Of a stretch of DNA of 64,000 nucleotides, positions 47,306 through 60,862 are shown piece by piece (position 1 is the stretch's first letter; each line of letters begins with the position of its first letter). Both the position numbers and the translations under genes were made by a program. This DNA is from Lycocorax pyrrhopterus obiensis (Eukaryota > Chordata > Aves > Passeriformes > Paradisaeidae), in the NCBI GenBank assembly GCA_014706295.1, contig JACSVZ010000007.1, positions 64,271,441-64,335,440 on the forward strand. The letters run 5' to 3'. The notes beneath the pieces were generated by a model. That model did no database searches and was not told the DNA's origin. It saw only the letters and a program-made list of their open reading frames with translations.

Positions 47306-47430
47306 CAGAGAATCACAGAGTCCCAGGTTAGAAAGGGACCTCAGAGGTCATCTGGCCCAACCTTCCCTGGCCAAAACATGGTCTAGACGGGATGGCCCAG
47401 CACCCTGCCCAGCTGCACCTGAAAAAGGCC
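47306..47430 (-). mobile_element. CR1 fragment (reverse), older subfamily
   Basis: Reverse CR1 end: AGAATCACAGAGTCCCAGG tail, GACCTCAGAGGTCATCTGG, GGTCTAGACGGGATGGCCC and AGCACCCTGCCCAGCTGCA. Confidence 0.75.
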
Positions 47431-48787
47431 CAGCAAGATCCGTGCTGAGATCCTGCTCTCGCCTTGGCCTTGCTGGGATGGACAGGCACGTAACCACGGC
47501 GTGGGGAATAGTGTGGAAAGGAGGAGACTTGTGGGGTCTCCAACCCAATGTCCCACTGAGAGCAGAGTGGATATCACAGTCACTTCAAGTGACCACAACT
47601 CCAATGCTTCCAGCTTTCTCTTCTGCTATAAAAAGGAAGAAAACTCTGATTTTCCACAGGCAACTTTCATTGCCGCTTGGAAGATTTTTATTTTTTTTTA
47701 ATTGCGCAAGATTATTTCCTAAACTCTCCTCCTGAGATGGTTGTTTGAACATTTCTCCAGCTTCCTGCCTGCAGCACTGACGCTCTCCTGGTGGTAAACT
47801 TGAATGTCAATGACTGAGTCAGGCAGTGAATGATGGCCAAGCGTGCAGGAAGCATCTCCTGACCCCAACACCCCTCACACGCCTCTTTTCACTCGCTGGT
47901 GGCGCTGCATTGGGGTTTTTTACCCTCTAGTCATGTCTGCTTGGTTTGAGAGAAGAAGGAATAAGCTTGCAGGGATGAATTGGTTCCCATTTATAGCAGA
48001 AATATGGCAAAGTGGGTTGGAGTACTCTGTGTGATCACAGGAGATTTAAAGCTCGCTCGCAGGGGAAGCAGCACACACACACTCCTTAAATCCAACCTCG
48101 GCGTTATAAACACCCCCTTCCATTGCTCCCTCATGGAGATTTGTGGAGCTGGAAGAGAAGCCATGTGTCATGGATGAGAGCAAGAGCACTTTATTCCTAC
48201 CAGGGTGCAGATAAGATCAAAAACGTTCATTCCTGGAGGAAAAAGAAAAGCTTTTAAAAGAGATAATGAACCATTCATTTCTTTAATTTTATTTTACATA
48301 TAAGTATTTAACTCGATGCATTTTTTTCAATTGCTTCATCATTTAAAACTTTCTGCAGAGTAATTATGCATATCAAGGCTTGCACCTCTATCTATAAAAA
48401 AACATACTCTGCAAGTAGCATCAAACCAATATTTTTACAAAAATTCTATTAATGTTTGATATTTAGGGAAGTGTTTACCTTAAATCTAAATGAACTGTGC
48501 CCTTAAGCATATTAAAAATACCAAGTTTAAAATGTTAAATGCAGATGAGGCTGAATAAGATTTGTTTTCTAATGTGTTTTCTAATGAGTTTTCTGTGATT
48601 TTCATCTTTCTCTTTGTGAGGTTTTCACAGAAACTTGATTTTCTTTAATTTTGCTATTGGAAGAGGAAGAAATATTTTTATATGTATGAGAGAGAAGTGC
48701 TGGATGTCTTCACTGCCTCCAATGTTTCCCAGGAGCAGATTGTGGGTGACAGCTGCTGGCAATGGCAGGGGTGGTGTGGGCGGGGTT

Positions 48788-49078
48788 GAATCAAAAAATC
48801 AGAGAAATGTTTAGGTTGGAAAAGACCTATTCAGACCATCCTCCAGCACTGCCAAGGCCACCATGAACCCATGTCCCTAAGTGCCACATCCACAGGGCTT
48901 TTAAACCCCTCCAGGGATGGGGACTGCACCCCTGCCCTGGGCAGCTGTGCCAGGGTGGACAACTCTTCCACTGCGGAAATTTTCCGTGGTATCTCATTGA
49001 AACCTCCTCTAGTGCAATTTGAGGCCATTATCCCTTGACCTGTTGCTTGTTACTTGCTGCCCAAGACTGAAAACCAGA
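48788..49078 (-). mobile_element. CR1 LINE 3' fragment (reverse)
   Basis: Reverse CR1, same subfamily as 14256-14848: TTTAGGTTGGAAAAGACC, CCAGCACTGCCAAGGCCACC, AGTGCCACATCCACAGGGC, CTCCAGGGATGGGGACTGC and GCAATTTGAGGCCATTATC. Confidence 0.9.
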
Positions 49079-51110
49079 AGAGCAAGGAGCTTCTTTGGAA
49101 AGTGTTCTGGTTTCAGATGTCCTCACCAGTATCCCTCCTTCTGCCGTGATGGACTGGGGCCAGAAAAGGTGCAGCTCTGTAGGACAAGGTAACAATCTTC
49201 ATTAGACCAATTGAAATAGCAGGGAAATATGGCTGAGCTTTCCAGCTCAACATCTTTCTGCCAGGTCCCTGAACTGATGTTAAATATGTGGTGAAGTGAG
49301 CTGGAGGCACGTAAGGCTTGGCAGGGAAGGTGTTAAACCAAGCTGGGAGTGGAAGGTCACTGAAGGAACACCAGTCATTCTCCTGGAGGCTGACAGCTCT
49401 GACAGCAGACGTCCCTCTCGGTGCCAGCTCGCAGGGACTGAGCTGGGCATGGTGGCACCAGCACAGCCGCTGTCCCAGCCTGCCCAGGCTGTCCCAACCC
49501 CTCTCCTCCCTCCTCCTGCCCAGCTCTGGGGTCCCAGGCCCCCTTTGCTCCTGCTGCATCCCATGGAGCCGACCCAGCTCAGAAAACCCTCAGTAAGCCA
49601 TTCACCTTTCATTGCCCCATTCGAGACCATCCCTCAGCAGGAACACCGAGCCCGGAGCTCGCCGTGCTGACCCCCGCGGGTCACAGGAATCACACTGGGA
49701 CTGAGCATCCCTGCAGGGCAGCACGTGTCCTTCCCCGGATACAGCCGGCTTGGGCTCTTCTCAGTGAGAAAATCCCCACCACGGTTTGAGAAGAGCAAAG
49801 CTCAGAGGAGGCTTGTGTTGGGTTTGCTCAAGCACCCACAGAGGATTTCTTTCTGTTTTTTTTCCAGAGAACCTGTTGGCTTGCCACTGACCATCTGGAA
49901 GTCTCTCCTGAGGACCTCTGCCATGGTTCCTTCAGAGTCACACTTAGGGCATGGCTGGAAGCAAAAACATACAAGTGAAAATTATCTCCTTTGGAATTCC
50001 TGTGACGTTTATTGAGAGTTCTGGCTTTGGCAGGGTGATGGTGCTCAATTTATTTAATCCATCTAGCCAGCTCAGTTATTAATTAATCAGTCTTGGGAAA
50101 GTCTAATGACAGGTTCATATTAACAGCAAAAGCACTTGATTCTCACAGTGGCATAAAATGAAAATATAAAGGAGAATCAAAAGAGACATTATCCATGGGA
50201 AATCAGACCTCTCTGCAGAAACAAGAGCAAAATCTATACAAATGTTCAGAGGAAGATGTGAGACAGTAAAATATTTAAACCACATAATATTCACTATAAA
50301 AGTAAGTTCAATGATACATTAAAAGTCATTGGACAGAACAGAAAACACATCCACTGGCACTGGGAGAAAGAAGTTTCTGAGGAATTTGAGGCAGAATGTA
50401 GTTGCAGGAAAACATCTCAGAGCGAATCCACACAGATCCCTGCTGCTATTCCTCTTTCTCTTCCTGCCCCTGTACTGCAGGCACTGCTCCGCCCTCCTTG
50501 GGGGATCCTTCTCAGAGCCCCCAGGAGTGAAGGCTCGTGGGTGAAACCATCACAGCATGACACAGCCATAGCAACTCTGGCAACAAACACATCTCCATAG
50601 TGTCCATCTGGGAGAAGGCAACAGCCTTTGGGTCACCAGGGGCTTCAAACTCAGCAGTTTTCATTTTGAATGAGAATGAAATTATTGCTACAAAAATAAA
50701 GGATGGGGGAGTGAACTGCATCAATGTAAAAATCAAGTTTTCTGAAAAGCTCCATACATAGAGAAAACTTCTTTCACTTGGGCTTTCAAATTGGAGTTTT
50801 TTGATGTCTCCTTCAAACCAAACCATCTGGCTTTTCCAAAATGTTTATTATCATGGATAGTATTATTTTCAAGTTTAATGAGTTTAACTCTCTGAAACTG
50901 CCCCTGCTCATTTCCCTCATCATCTCTTTCATGTGCTGGTCCTCAGCTCTGGGAAAATGGCTCCATGCACCCAAGCATCACCAGGTCCTCCAGCACAGAG
51001 CCTCAGGCCACGAGCAGTGGAAGCTTCTCACTGTGGCCCCATCACTGTCCTCTCCTGGTGTCTAACCCAGAGACATTCAGGTGTGGAGGGCATGTGGTGC
51101 AAAGCCAGGT

Positions 51111-51146
51111 GAAATCCTGTGGGATACTGAAATCCTGTGGGATGCT
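51111..51146 (+). repeat. 18-bp tandem duplication
   Basis: Two adjacent copies of GAAATCCTGTGGGATACT with one mismatch near the end of the second. Confidence 0.85.
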
Positions 51147-51917
51147 GGCAGGTCAGGGAGGAGCAGGTGACCCACGGAGAGCTGTACCTTCAGCAGATGC
51201 TCTTCAGGGAGAACATCTCCATCCACTGCTCACGTACAAATGGGCTTCAGAAAAAAGAACAGCTGTGGCCAACGGGGTTTTTTTCTTGTTCCCTGCTATG
51301 ATTTGCTCCCAATAGTGTGGAGTAACTGCAGCAGTGTGGTGTCTGCCGAACAAAACAATTTGTGCCCCAAGAGGAAAAGGATCATATCCTTTCTGAACGG
51401 AGCTTTCAGCTTGGCCAAACATGCAGGATTTTGGTCTCCATGCATGTACTTCTGGGTTCTATACAGACTCGGGGAAGGTTGTTTATTTACGTATGTAGAT
51501 ACCTAATTATTTGTTTAATTAATTACCACCACTGTCTTCCTCCTCTGTCTTAGCCACACCATCTCCCCACTGGTGTTAGCTCGGACCCAGGGAATGCCTC
51601 CCTGCAGACCCACGTGTCCAGGAGGTCAGGTCACTCTTGTGGGTGTTTTGGGTGCACTCAGAGGCAGGGAAATGGGGTGGCAACTGTGTGGCCCCAGCAG
51701 GTGTGTCCCAGAATCTGCCAGGACTCCAGAATGGTCTTTTCCTTTTAACTAAGAAAACCATTAAGGCTGTTTGCCTTGAGCTCTGGTTAATGGACTGCAT
51801 GGATTATTTATTTATTTTTAAATGAACACACTTTATTTCCCCAAAGTGCCGCTGTTGACTTTCTCTAAGTGCTGCCATCTGGCTCCCCTGACTCAAAGGG
51901 AGAGAGAGGTAGTGTGG

Positions 51918-51955
51918 TAATAAATAAGAAACCAAACAAATAAACAAATAAAAAT
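51918..51955 (+). repeat. (AAAT/AAAC) simple repeat
   Basis: Short imprecise A-rich tetranucleotide repeat: AATAAATAAG, CAAACAAATAAACAAATAAA. Confidence 0.7.
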
Positions 51956-53603
51956 CCCTGATTCCTTGCAATTGGAGCGTCACCCAAACATTTGTAGGGT
52001 TGTGTTAAATTCTATAATTGTCTTGCTTATGATTTTGAAAGAAACAAGTGCAGTTGTGCTGAGAGCCTGTAGCACTGATTGAAAATTACCAAATCAATCT
52101 CCTCGACTGAGGGTCTCTCCCCACCATTCTTTCTGCACTGCTGGAGACTCCCCTCTCTGTGGGAGTGCCATTACCAGCCCAGGAATGTTCATCCTGGCTG
52201 TTATTTCCCTTTGAAGAATGGCTCAAGGCTCAGAACTGCAGTGTCACTTTGCTTTCCTTTTTCTTCCTCCCTTTCCCCCTTCCAAGACAGCATTTCCCAG
52301 ACCCGCACACCGAAGGACACATCACTTTCCAGAAAAGGGTGAGGCAGTTTCCAGTGGCAGCAGGGAACTGGAAAGCTTGTCTGGGCTGCGCCGTGGCAGC
52401 CGGCAGAGCCACGAGGAGCCCCGGGGACCACTCAGTGCCAAGGATGGGTCTGACCATGGGCTGTCCCAGTGCCAAGGTCCTGCTTGTCCCCTTTACCAAC
52501 CGTGCCAAAACACAAACATGGCTGTGCCAGTGGCAGGATGCTCCCCTTCCCACTCACAGCACAGAGGGCAGAGATGACCCCAAAAGTGAGGCTGGAAATG
52601 GGTGCAGGAGCATCTGTCCAACACAAACACACACATCAGTCACTTGTGTCAAGACTACACTGAGAAATTATTTCATTTTAGAATGAAAGCTCACTGCCTC
52701 TTCCACCCAGGGCAGGAGTCAGAACTCACGGAAAATGTAGGTTACAGGCAAGGATAATTGTTCTAAATTGCCAGGAAATGCACATCCTTCAGGTAGGTGT
52801 GTGGCCCAGGGAAGCTGGCAATCCATCACGCTCCTTCTAGCTGTAAAGGTTTCGCCCATTTTTACTGCCGCTGTCCGTGACAGGTAATTTTGTGAGAGGT
52901 ACCTGTGAAACCAATTAGGACCACACAGGGCATGGGGACAGAGTGAGTGACAGTGGTGCTGCTGACAGGCACTTTCTCTGGAAGCAGTCCCTGGTAACCA
53001 CCTCTGGCACAAGGACACGGGGACAAAAGCACCATCGTCTCCCTCTCTGGAAGCTGTGGAAGCCGGGCTGTCCCTGATCCCGTGCACACCAGCGTACAGC
53101 ACTGTCACTGCTGCTCTCAGTCTGTGGAGCTCCAGGGGCTTCGGAGAGCCCCTCTGACCAAAACCACATGGATTTCCACCTCTTCTGCTCTGGGTCTGTG
53201 GTGAGGCTGGTGGGCAAATTGTCCTTGGATGCAAACACAGACACCAGTGGCTGCTGTAGCTATGTTTTGGCATCTGCAGACAGCACTGGGCGAGAGGACA
53301 ACCACAGCCAGGGCTGGGAAGGGTGGCAGAGACACCTGAGGGGAGCCGGGTGCTGCAGCTGGTGGACACTGAGGTGTCCCCACACCTGCACTGCCAGGCC
53401 TTTCCCTCCCATCCGTGCACCACGGCTGGCACAGCCCCTGTGCTCCACCACCACCCTTTGCCAGCACCTCCCAAATTCCCTGCCAGCAGTGCACAGGGAA
53501 GCAGGTGCTGCCAGGCACCCCTTGCTCTGCTCCTGTGCCTCGTCCTTCCTCCCACCCAGTGCCTGGTTTTCCAACATAAGTTGCAGTGGGTATTGGAGCT
53601 GAC

Positions 53604-53648
53604 TCCTGCCCTGCCTGGGATGCTGCCCTGCCTGGGATGCTGCCCTGT
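53604..53648 (+). repeat. 17-bp tandem repeat, about 2.5 copies
   Basis: CTGCCCTGCCTGGGATG repeated head-to-tail, with a third partial copy ending CTGCCCTGTGG. Confidence 0.85.
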
Positions 53649-56600
53649 GGAGCACCACGTTCTCACAGATGTTAGCCTGAGCTGTTCTCTGGGTCAAGGA
53701 CAATTCCTTCTGGAGACATCACAGTCCCAGGACCCCACCCCCAGAGAACCCTTCCAAGTTAATTTGTTGCCCACTGAGAGTATTGGTGTCTTTAATCGGA
53801 CACAAATCTTTCTCTGGGAAAAGCCATTTCACGGTTGACGACATTTCACAACAAGATCTAAACAAGGAAATCACTTAATTGATGATACAAGCTGTATATC
53901 TAGCAAAGGTTTGTATCCCAGAAGATACTAACACTTTTTTTATCTGAACCAGTGACCTAACAATTTGCTGTTGGGTTAGAAGAAAGTTATGCCAAACCTC
54001 CATGCAAGCAGCGCCTCTGCCCAGCACTCAGAGCCGCAGCACAGCCTCGGAGGCTGCTGCTGGGAGCCCAGAGCTTTGTAAGCTGTTCCCATAAATCCTG
54101 CCCCTCAACTCTGGCACTGCAAATAAAATAATGACAGTGAAAGTAAAATAAAAATTGTCCCATTACTTCATTTTTCTGTAGGGCAGGTAAACAAAGCTTT
54201 ACAGTTTGTCAGAAGCATCATAAAGTCCTCTTCAACCCGTCTGGGAGTGCCACTTGCTAAATCATCAGCTGAGATTGCTCTGCCAGCCTTCACTCAGCTA
54301 CGTCACGCTGCTCTGTGTCCCGTGGCCAGAGCTGTGTGTCCAACAGAGGGGCCAGGATCACACTCTCCAAGATTTACAGAAGGAGAGGTTGGGGCAGACG
54401 CTTCGATGTGCCCATTGGGTGCCTGAGTGCACAGCTTCTTCCTCTCGTTATTGCACAAATAAGGGACAGAAATCCTGCTTCTGCTCTGTTATGTTTGAAA
54501 GGGGCTTGGTTGCTAATCTTTGGCACTTCCAATGTAGTATTCCTGATATTTCCTAATGATGAAATGAAGCCCAGCACAGTGAGCTCAGCATTACCTGCCC
54601 CAGTAGCCCTAAGGCAGAGGTGCTCCTGCAAACACTCGCCCCGGCTGCCTGAGCCCGTACACTGTCTTTAAAAGAGATTCCAAGTATTCCTGTGAGGACT
54701 TTCTGCTTTCTTCTTCTTTTTATACCAGTGGCTATGAATCCCCCCCCACCTACTGCTTTTGCACAGAACCTTAGACATGCCCACAAGCACCAACAGGCTC
54801 AGCTCCCTGCATCCTCCAACTTCGTCTCTGGTTATGACTGAGTGCTGAGTTTACACTCCTGGAACAGTTTTTCTCTCTGTTCCCCTCCAGGATGGGAGGC
54901 TGTGGGTGGCAGAGCAGAGGCGGTGTGGCCTGTGGGACGGGATAGGAGGAGGATGGGGACCTGGGGACAGAGCTGAGCTGAGGGTGCTGCTGCAGGGCTG
55001 CTTCCTACAGGTGGCTGATGGGGAGCAGATCTGTTGGCAGGCAGAGGAATGTTGTTGCCTCAGGTTGTCTCTTAACTACTTTCAATTCTTCATCTCCGCC
55101 TGGTCTCAGGCAATATTTGGAGGCTATTACAGCAAATCAAAGAGTAAAATCACCCTGGTCATCCTCCCTGCCCTTGGGCATGGCCAGACCAGAGCTGACC
55201 AAGCTCCTTCTCCAGAGGTGCCTGTGCTGCTCTCCCCGAGCCTATTTTCCATCATTTTCAGTGAGGATCAGTCAGCCACACCATAGCGCTTTTGGAGGTT
55301 CCTGCACCCACCCCACAGTGCCGTGCACGAGGCACTGGGGCTCTTCCCTCTGCTCCATGAGCCAAGCCCCCACAGGCCCCTGCACACGGGATGCCTCAGC
55401 TGTGAGCAAACTGTTGGACCAACATCAACTCTTCTTGGGCAGGGAAATAAAAATCTTGTCTTCAGGCTTTCAGGACGAATTACAGCGATATTCTGACTTG
55501 CCGTACAGTAGAAGTGGCTTTTTGTCCTCATTTTTTATTGATTGTAAGGATTCATATTAAATGTAATAGTGGCAATAATTCACCAATAGCCTATTAATCT
55601 TATGTATAAAAATCTGCAAATAAAATGTAAATGTGTGGTTTTGCTATTATTATTCCTATGTGAAAGAATCTGTCTATGAAAATATTATTTTCATAGATTA
55701 CATAGATTATTCCACATTTTCTCTTCTTCTTAATAGCTATGTCATGCAATAAGCCATACAGGATTGTTTGCTCACTTATACATTTTTCCATCACTTTTTA
55801 AATCGGTGTTTCTTAGAAATGCTTTTTCATGCTTTATAACCTCATCCATGCAGCCTTATCTTTAAACAAAGTACAAGCCAGAGGTAAAACACACATGATC
55901 TTCACCTTTACAAGGAGATTAAACCCTGTGGCTATTTTTTAACCTTTTAGTTTTATACTGTGCTCTTTTTCACCATAAACACTTGCTCAAGCACTGTAGT
56001 AATGGGCCCATCTCTGGAGAGACAGGAGAAGGATTGCCCTGAGCTACACATGGCCTTGCAGGAGGAGATGGGATTTTAAGCCCCAAGGACTGAAGGCATT
56101 TTTACTCCATGTTACAGAGGGAGAGAGCCAGTGCTCTGCCACGGCCTCTGACATTCAGAGATATGTCGGGCACACAGCGCAGTCACACACCAAAATGCAC
56201 TTTATCAGCCAGTTTCCACAGTCTAATATTCCATCAACACTCAGAGAACACCACTTAAATTGATTAAAAGCCTCTTCCCCAGCAAAGCAAGAGGAGGAGT
56301 AGGAGTAGGAATCAGTAAACGAAGGGCAATGTGACACATTTCCAATGACATTTCTGGTTCTGGTGTTCCCACAGCACGAGCTCCCGTGAGGAGCTGCAGG
56401 GCCATGCAGGAAGCAGCCACCAATGCAGCGCTGGTGGGGTTGGGGTGCAGGACAGCAGACAGAGGTGAATGGACAGACAGAACTGGACAGAGGGCCACGT
56501 CCCCGAGCTGTCAGCACCCGTGGGGATGCTCGTGGGACACGTCAGACCTCCAGGACAAGGTTGGGAGGGAGCCCTGGGTGACCCAGCACAGGTAACCCAG

Positions 56601-57689
56601 GTGGGGAGACCCCAGGAACCCCCTGGGAATGGCTCAGCTGGCCCTGCCACAGAGCAGGACAGCCACCAGCAGGCACTGACACAGGGAGGTGGCGCAGGGT
56701 GGGGATGCTCCCTTGTGACTTCCCAAACCCACCCTGAGGGACGTTCCCATAGGCCAGGACATGGCTCAGCAGACACGGCAGCCCTGCCTGGGAGGCCATC
56801 AGCTGTTCCCTGCTCCAAAGGCAGACACAGGTAACCTTGTGTGCCTCATGCCACTGCCTGCATTTCTGCACTGTCATGTGGATGTGCTCTAAGCCCAAGT
56901 GACCGCGTCCCCTGCTCCCGAAGCAGGCTGCCTGTCTGGAGCACATGCAGTGACACACCAGTGGCACCATCCCTCAGGGTGGCAGTGTGTGCTCCCTCGC
57001 AGGTGACAACTCCATTCCTGCATCAGTATCCTCAGAGGAGATTCTGAGCTGCTTATGGAGGGGCTCAGGGGGTTCTGGGCATGTCGATGTGAAATTCTTT
57101 TGTCACAAAAATTTTCTGAGCTGCTTCTCAGTTTCTTAAGTTCAATAGGGAACAATAGTGTATTTGGCATCAATTTAAGAAGATGAAGTAGGAGAGGAGT
57201 GGCAGAGGTTCTGGTCCCAGGGGATGTCCCTGCAGCTCACCCTGCAGAGCCGTGAGCGCGTGCCCTGCAGGCAGCAGCCCAGAGCGGTGAGGCCGATCTG
57301 CCGAGCTCCACCGTCACATCCAGCATTAATCATTGGCTTCCAAAGACAGCCGTCACTGTCCTGTGCATTTGCCTCCTCAGGGCAATGGATTTCTGTACCA
57401 GGGTGCTGCTGCACTGGAGCCCCTGGGCACGGCAGCCAGTGTCCTGGCTGCACAGGCGATGGATTTTTCCATTCATTATGAGTCTATGTGATAATTGGGA
57501 TCCCTGAGGCTGCAGTGTCTGTGTGACAGGACTGTGCAACCTTCACGAGTCCGTGTCAGCCTGGACAGCCACTGAGCTGGGAGCAGCTCCTGGGATTTCT
57601 TCCATGTGTTGGTTGTATGGAGCTGCCCCGTGCGATCTGCCTGCCCCAAGGGCAGAGACCAGGGAGGGATCTGTTTGACATCCTGGGAA

Positions 57690-58040
57690 ATCACAGAATC
57701 CAGAATGGTTTGGGTTGGAAGGGACCCTCAAGACCACCTCATTCCACCCCTGCCATGGCAGGGACACCTCCCACTGTCCCAGGCTGCTCCAAGCCCCAAT
57801 GTCCAGCCTGGCCTTGGACACTGCCAGGGATCCAGGGGCAGCCACAGCTGCTCTGGGCACCCTGTGCCAGGGCCTCCCAGCCAAGAATTCCTTCCCAATA
57901 TCCCATCCATCCCTGCCCTCTGGCAGTGGGAAGCCATTCCCTGTGTCCTGTCCCTCCATCCTTTGTCCCAAGTCCCTCTCCAGCTCTCTTGGAACCCCTT
58001 CAGGCCCTGGGAAGGGCTCTGAGGTCTCCCCAGAGACTTT
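57690..58040 (-). mobile_element. CR1 LINE 3' fragment (reverse)
   Basis: Well-preserved reverse CR1 of the common subfamily, 0.35 kb, from the tail TCACAGAATCCAGAATGG through TTTGGGTTGGAAGGGACC to GGAAGGGCTCTGAGGTCTC. The open frames crossing it on both strands are repeat-derived. Confidence 0.95.
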
Positions 58041-58734
58041 CATTCAAAGTGCTTCGATATGCTCAACTCTTCATCACTGCCTCCCTGTTTGGTATTCATT
58101 TCAGAAATTGTCCTAATAATTGTGCAAGCAAATTATAAATATACTGAACATTTCAGTAGAAACATTAATGAGAGGGAATATCCTAATTTATTTTTAATTT
58201 TTCTCTAAATCGTATTACCCTGAACTAAATATGTGTAGAGGAAGCCTCAGTAAAAGAGTGAAGGGGTTTTACCCAGTGTTGACTCTAACTAATCTTCTGT
58301 TTTTACAGTTTGTAGTAAATACAAACAGCCTATTAATGATAAATAAAAATATCACCTGCAATGGAGTAAGTTTTGGTTTTCAATATGAAGGTCTTAAACA
58401 TCAATTTATTCTCCTGTCTTCTGGGTACTTTTTCACTGTTAGTTGCCTTTGAAATTAGAAAGAAAACTTGAAGAAAAAGGCATTTTAAACTGCAAATCCT
58501 CATTCTTACCTTTGCAATGAGGGGTGCGTGTACTTGGAGGCAGCGAGTATTGCTGTCACATTGCTTCTCCAAATGGGAGGATTTACTTCCAGCAGGATCC
58601 CAGTGTAGGTTTGGTTGTTGCAGACAAATTGGCAGTGGGGACAGTGGCAATGAGCTCACACCAGCCGGACATTTCAGTGCTGATGGAGGGAGGGAGGCAG
58701 GGACAGCCCGGGCAGGCTCATGGAAGTAGCCATG

Positions 58735-58980
58735 GGTTGAAAGAGGGCAGGGATGGATGGGATATGGGGAAGGAATTCCTGGCTGGGAGGGTGGGGAGGC
58801 CCTGGCACAGGGTGCCCAGAGCAGCTGTGGCTGCCCCTGGATCCCTGGCAGTGCCCAAGGCCAGGCTGGACATTGGGGCTGGGAGCAGCCTGGGACAGTG
58901 GGAGGTGTCCCTGCCCAGAGCAGAGGGTGGAACATGATGGGTTTTAAGGTCCCTTCCCAGCCAAAGCAGCCTGTGATTCC
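58735..58980 (+). mobile_element. CR1 LINE 3' fragment
   Basis: Forward CR1 of the common subfamily: GGGCAGGGATGGATGGG, GGCACAGGGTGCCCAGAGC, GAGGTGTCCCTGCCCAGAGC, tail AAAGCAGCCTGTGATTCC. Confidence 0.94.
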
Positions 58981-60049
58981 AAGGGCTGGGCCAGGAGAAC
59001 AGGCAGGGCACGGGCAGGGCAGGGTCCCGGCCAAGGGGGCCGCCAGCCAGGGTCTCACAGCAGGCAGCTTGGGCACACCTGAACAATAAATCACATTTTT
59101 GAGCAGTGTGAGGAAGAAGATGGCTGAGTTCAGGAGAGTGAAGTGCTGCAGGGGGGTTCAGAGAAACAAATGCATCATTCCTGCAATGGCCCAGCGTTAA
59201 TAGGTTAATAATTAATTAATAGGCACTAAGAGGTTTCTGTTACTGCTCTTGGATTTGCATTACTCCGGCATAGCTGGTCACCAGCTGTGGGTTCACGGGG
59301 GTCCTGAGACTGCTTTTAGGGAGATGGACAAGGGAGGAAGAACTCACACTGTTCTTTTAAGACAGCAGAAGGCTCTAGAAGCCGCCCGGGTTCTGCAGAA
59401 GCTCGCAATGTGCTGTACGGCTCGGATGCAATTAAGGTAGAAATTGGCACAGATCTCCCGGGCTTTCTCCCGCACACCTTCCAGCAGCCGCGTCCTGGGC
59501 ACTCTCACTCCTGGTTTAAACACTGCTTTTCTCGTGGCTGGATGGAAGGCACTGCTGCTTTCAATGACATCTGAGTAAAACTTACCCTTTTCAGTCCCAC
59601 TTCGGAATTAGCAGTGAAAAGAAAACCCAGACAAGGGTGATGAGTGTTCAGGTACTGGCACTGCAGGACTTTCTCCTTCCCAAGGAGCTTGTGCTTCACC
59701 CGGTCCTTCAAAGCAGGAGAGAAAAGACCTTTTCTACAGCTAAAATGGGCAATCGAGGTATTTGTGTTCTTTGACCTTGTGAATCGTTCAGCACAAAGGC
59801 TATTTACAGACACTTTTTAAATTTAAATCTCCTTTTAAAAGGGTTTCTTGAACACATGCTGAAGCGCTTCATTTGGGTTTCTCTTTCATCTTTTCTGCTC
59901 TCCACAATTTTCTCTAAATCCTCTGGGATTTAATTAGCAGCTGGGAAATTCCGGGAGCCTCCTGCCTCCCTTCGCTGCATCCAGAAGTGACCCGGTGCTG
60001 TGCAGCCTCCATCTCTCTTTTGAATAACTCCTGAAGCTCTGTAGGGCAG

Positions 60050-60137
60050 GCCAGGACTTCAAATTAATATTACAGCCTGATTTTCCTAAACTTGCCAGGA
60101 CTTCAAATTAATATTACAGCCTGATTTTCCTAGACTT
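60050..60137 (+). repeat. 44-bp tandem duplication (2 copies)
   Basis: Two copies with a 44-bp period: CCAGGACTTCAAATTAATAT, TACAGCCTGATTTTCCTARAC. There are one or two mismatches over the unit, so it is recent. Confidence 0.95.
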
Positions 60138-60718
60138 GTCAGGCTCAGGTGGAAATCCTACACACCAGGAACTGGCACCTACATCTGCTTAGTCAGATGG
60201 ACCTGTAGTGACAGATTTGGAAGCAGTATTTACCTGTACAGATACAAACACTGAAATAAATACTAATTTTTATCTTTATGTGAGAGTGCTTAGAGACATT
60301 CTTGTCAAAACATTTTATTTCTTGAAGATCTTTTCTGCTAATTCTTAGCAAGATTCAGGTAAAGCTAACACAACTGAAGTGTTTTTGCTGTTTGATAAGT
60401 TTGTAATTAAAACCTGAACCTCCTCTGTTCCTTCACTGAGTTGCCAAGAGAGTGACTTAGAGCATGAAACTGTCTCTGGTGTGCATCCAGGAGCAGAGGT
60501 GGATGCTTGAACGTAGTGTGACTGTCAAACTTCACATCAGCAAACACCAAAGGTCACCTGCACATCCGGAACTGGCAGCCAGCAGTGAGGCTGCTCTGCA
60601 AACTGCACAGCTGTGTACAGCTGTGGGGACCAGAGGCTGTTGTGAGCGCATCAACAAAGACACTCACATCCACACTTCATTAAGCCATGAATATGATAGG
60701 GGGAAAAGACCTTCTTAA

Positions 60719-60862
60719 TCTCCGTGGAACAAGCCTAATTAAGTTCAGTTTTGTATTAGATCACAGCGATAGCTACCACAGAATTGGGAAAAGCAATTAA
60801 CTCCCTCAAAGTTCAAATCTGGTCGAGTTCGATCGACAAAGGTAGCGTTAAACAAATGTTAA
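60719..60862. other. unique block with clustered CpGs and TAAT motifs
   Basis: AT-rich DNA that nevertheless holds several CpGs (GGTCGAGTTCGATCGAC, GGTAGCGTT), together with CCTAATTAAG and GCAATTAACTCC. It is a possible conserved element, with a small inverted repeat at 60822-60837. Confidence 0.22.

Larger units (their letters stand above)
49080..57680. other. long CR1-free stretch, no gene recognised
   Basis: About 8.6 kb without a recognisable CR1 copy, unusual for this window. It contains only short tandem repeats and GC-rich frames up to 315 codons (52719-53666, minus), which I cannot support as genes. Confidence 0.5.

Noticed and set aside
52719..53666. 315-codon minus-strand frame
   Set aside because: Cys/Trp/His-rich, GC-driven, no domain. 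Overlapping frames on the other strand are equally open, so composition is the likely cause.
57543..58138. Overlapping frames of 130-170 codons on both strands
   Set aside because: They lie largely inside a CR1 3' end and recur as similar peptides at 500, 9600, 24400 and 58800, which is the signature of the repeat.
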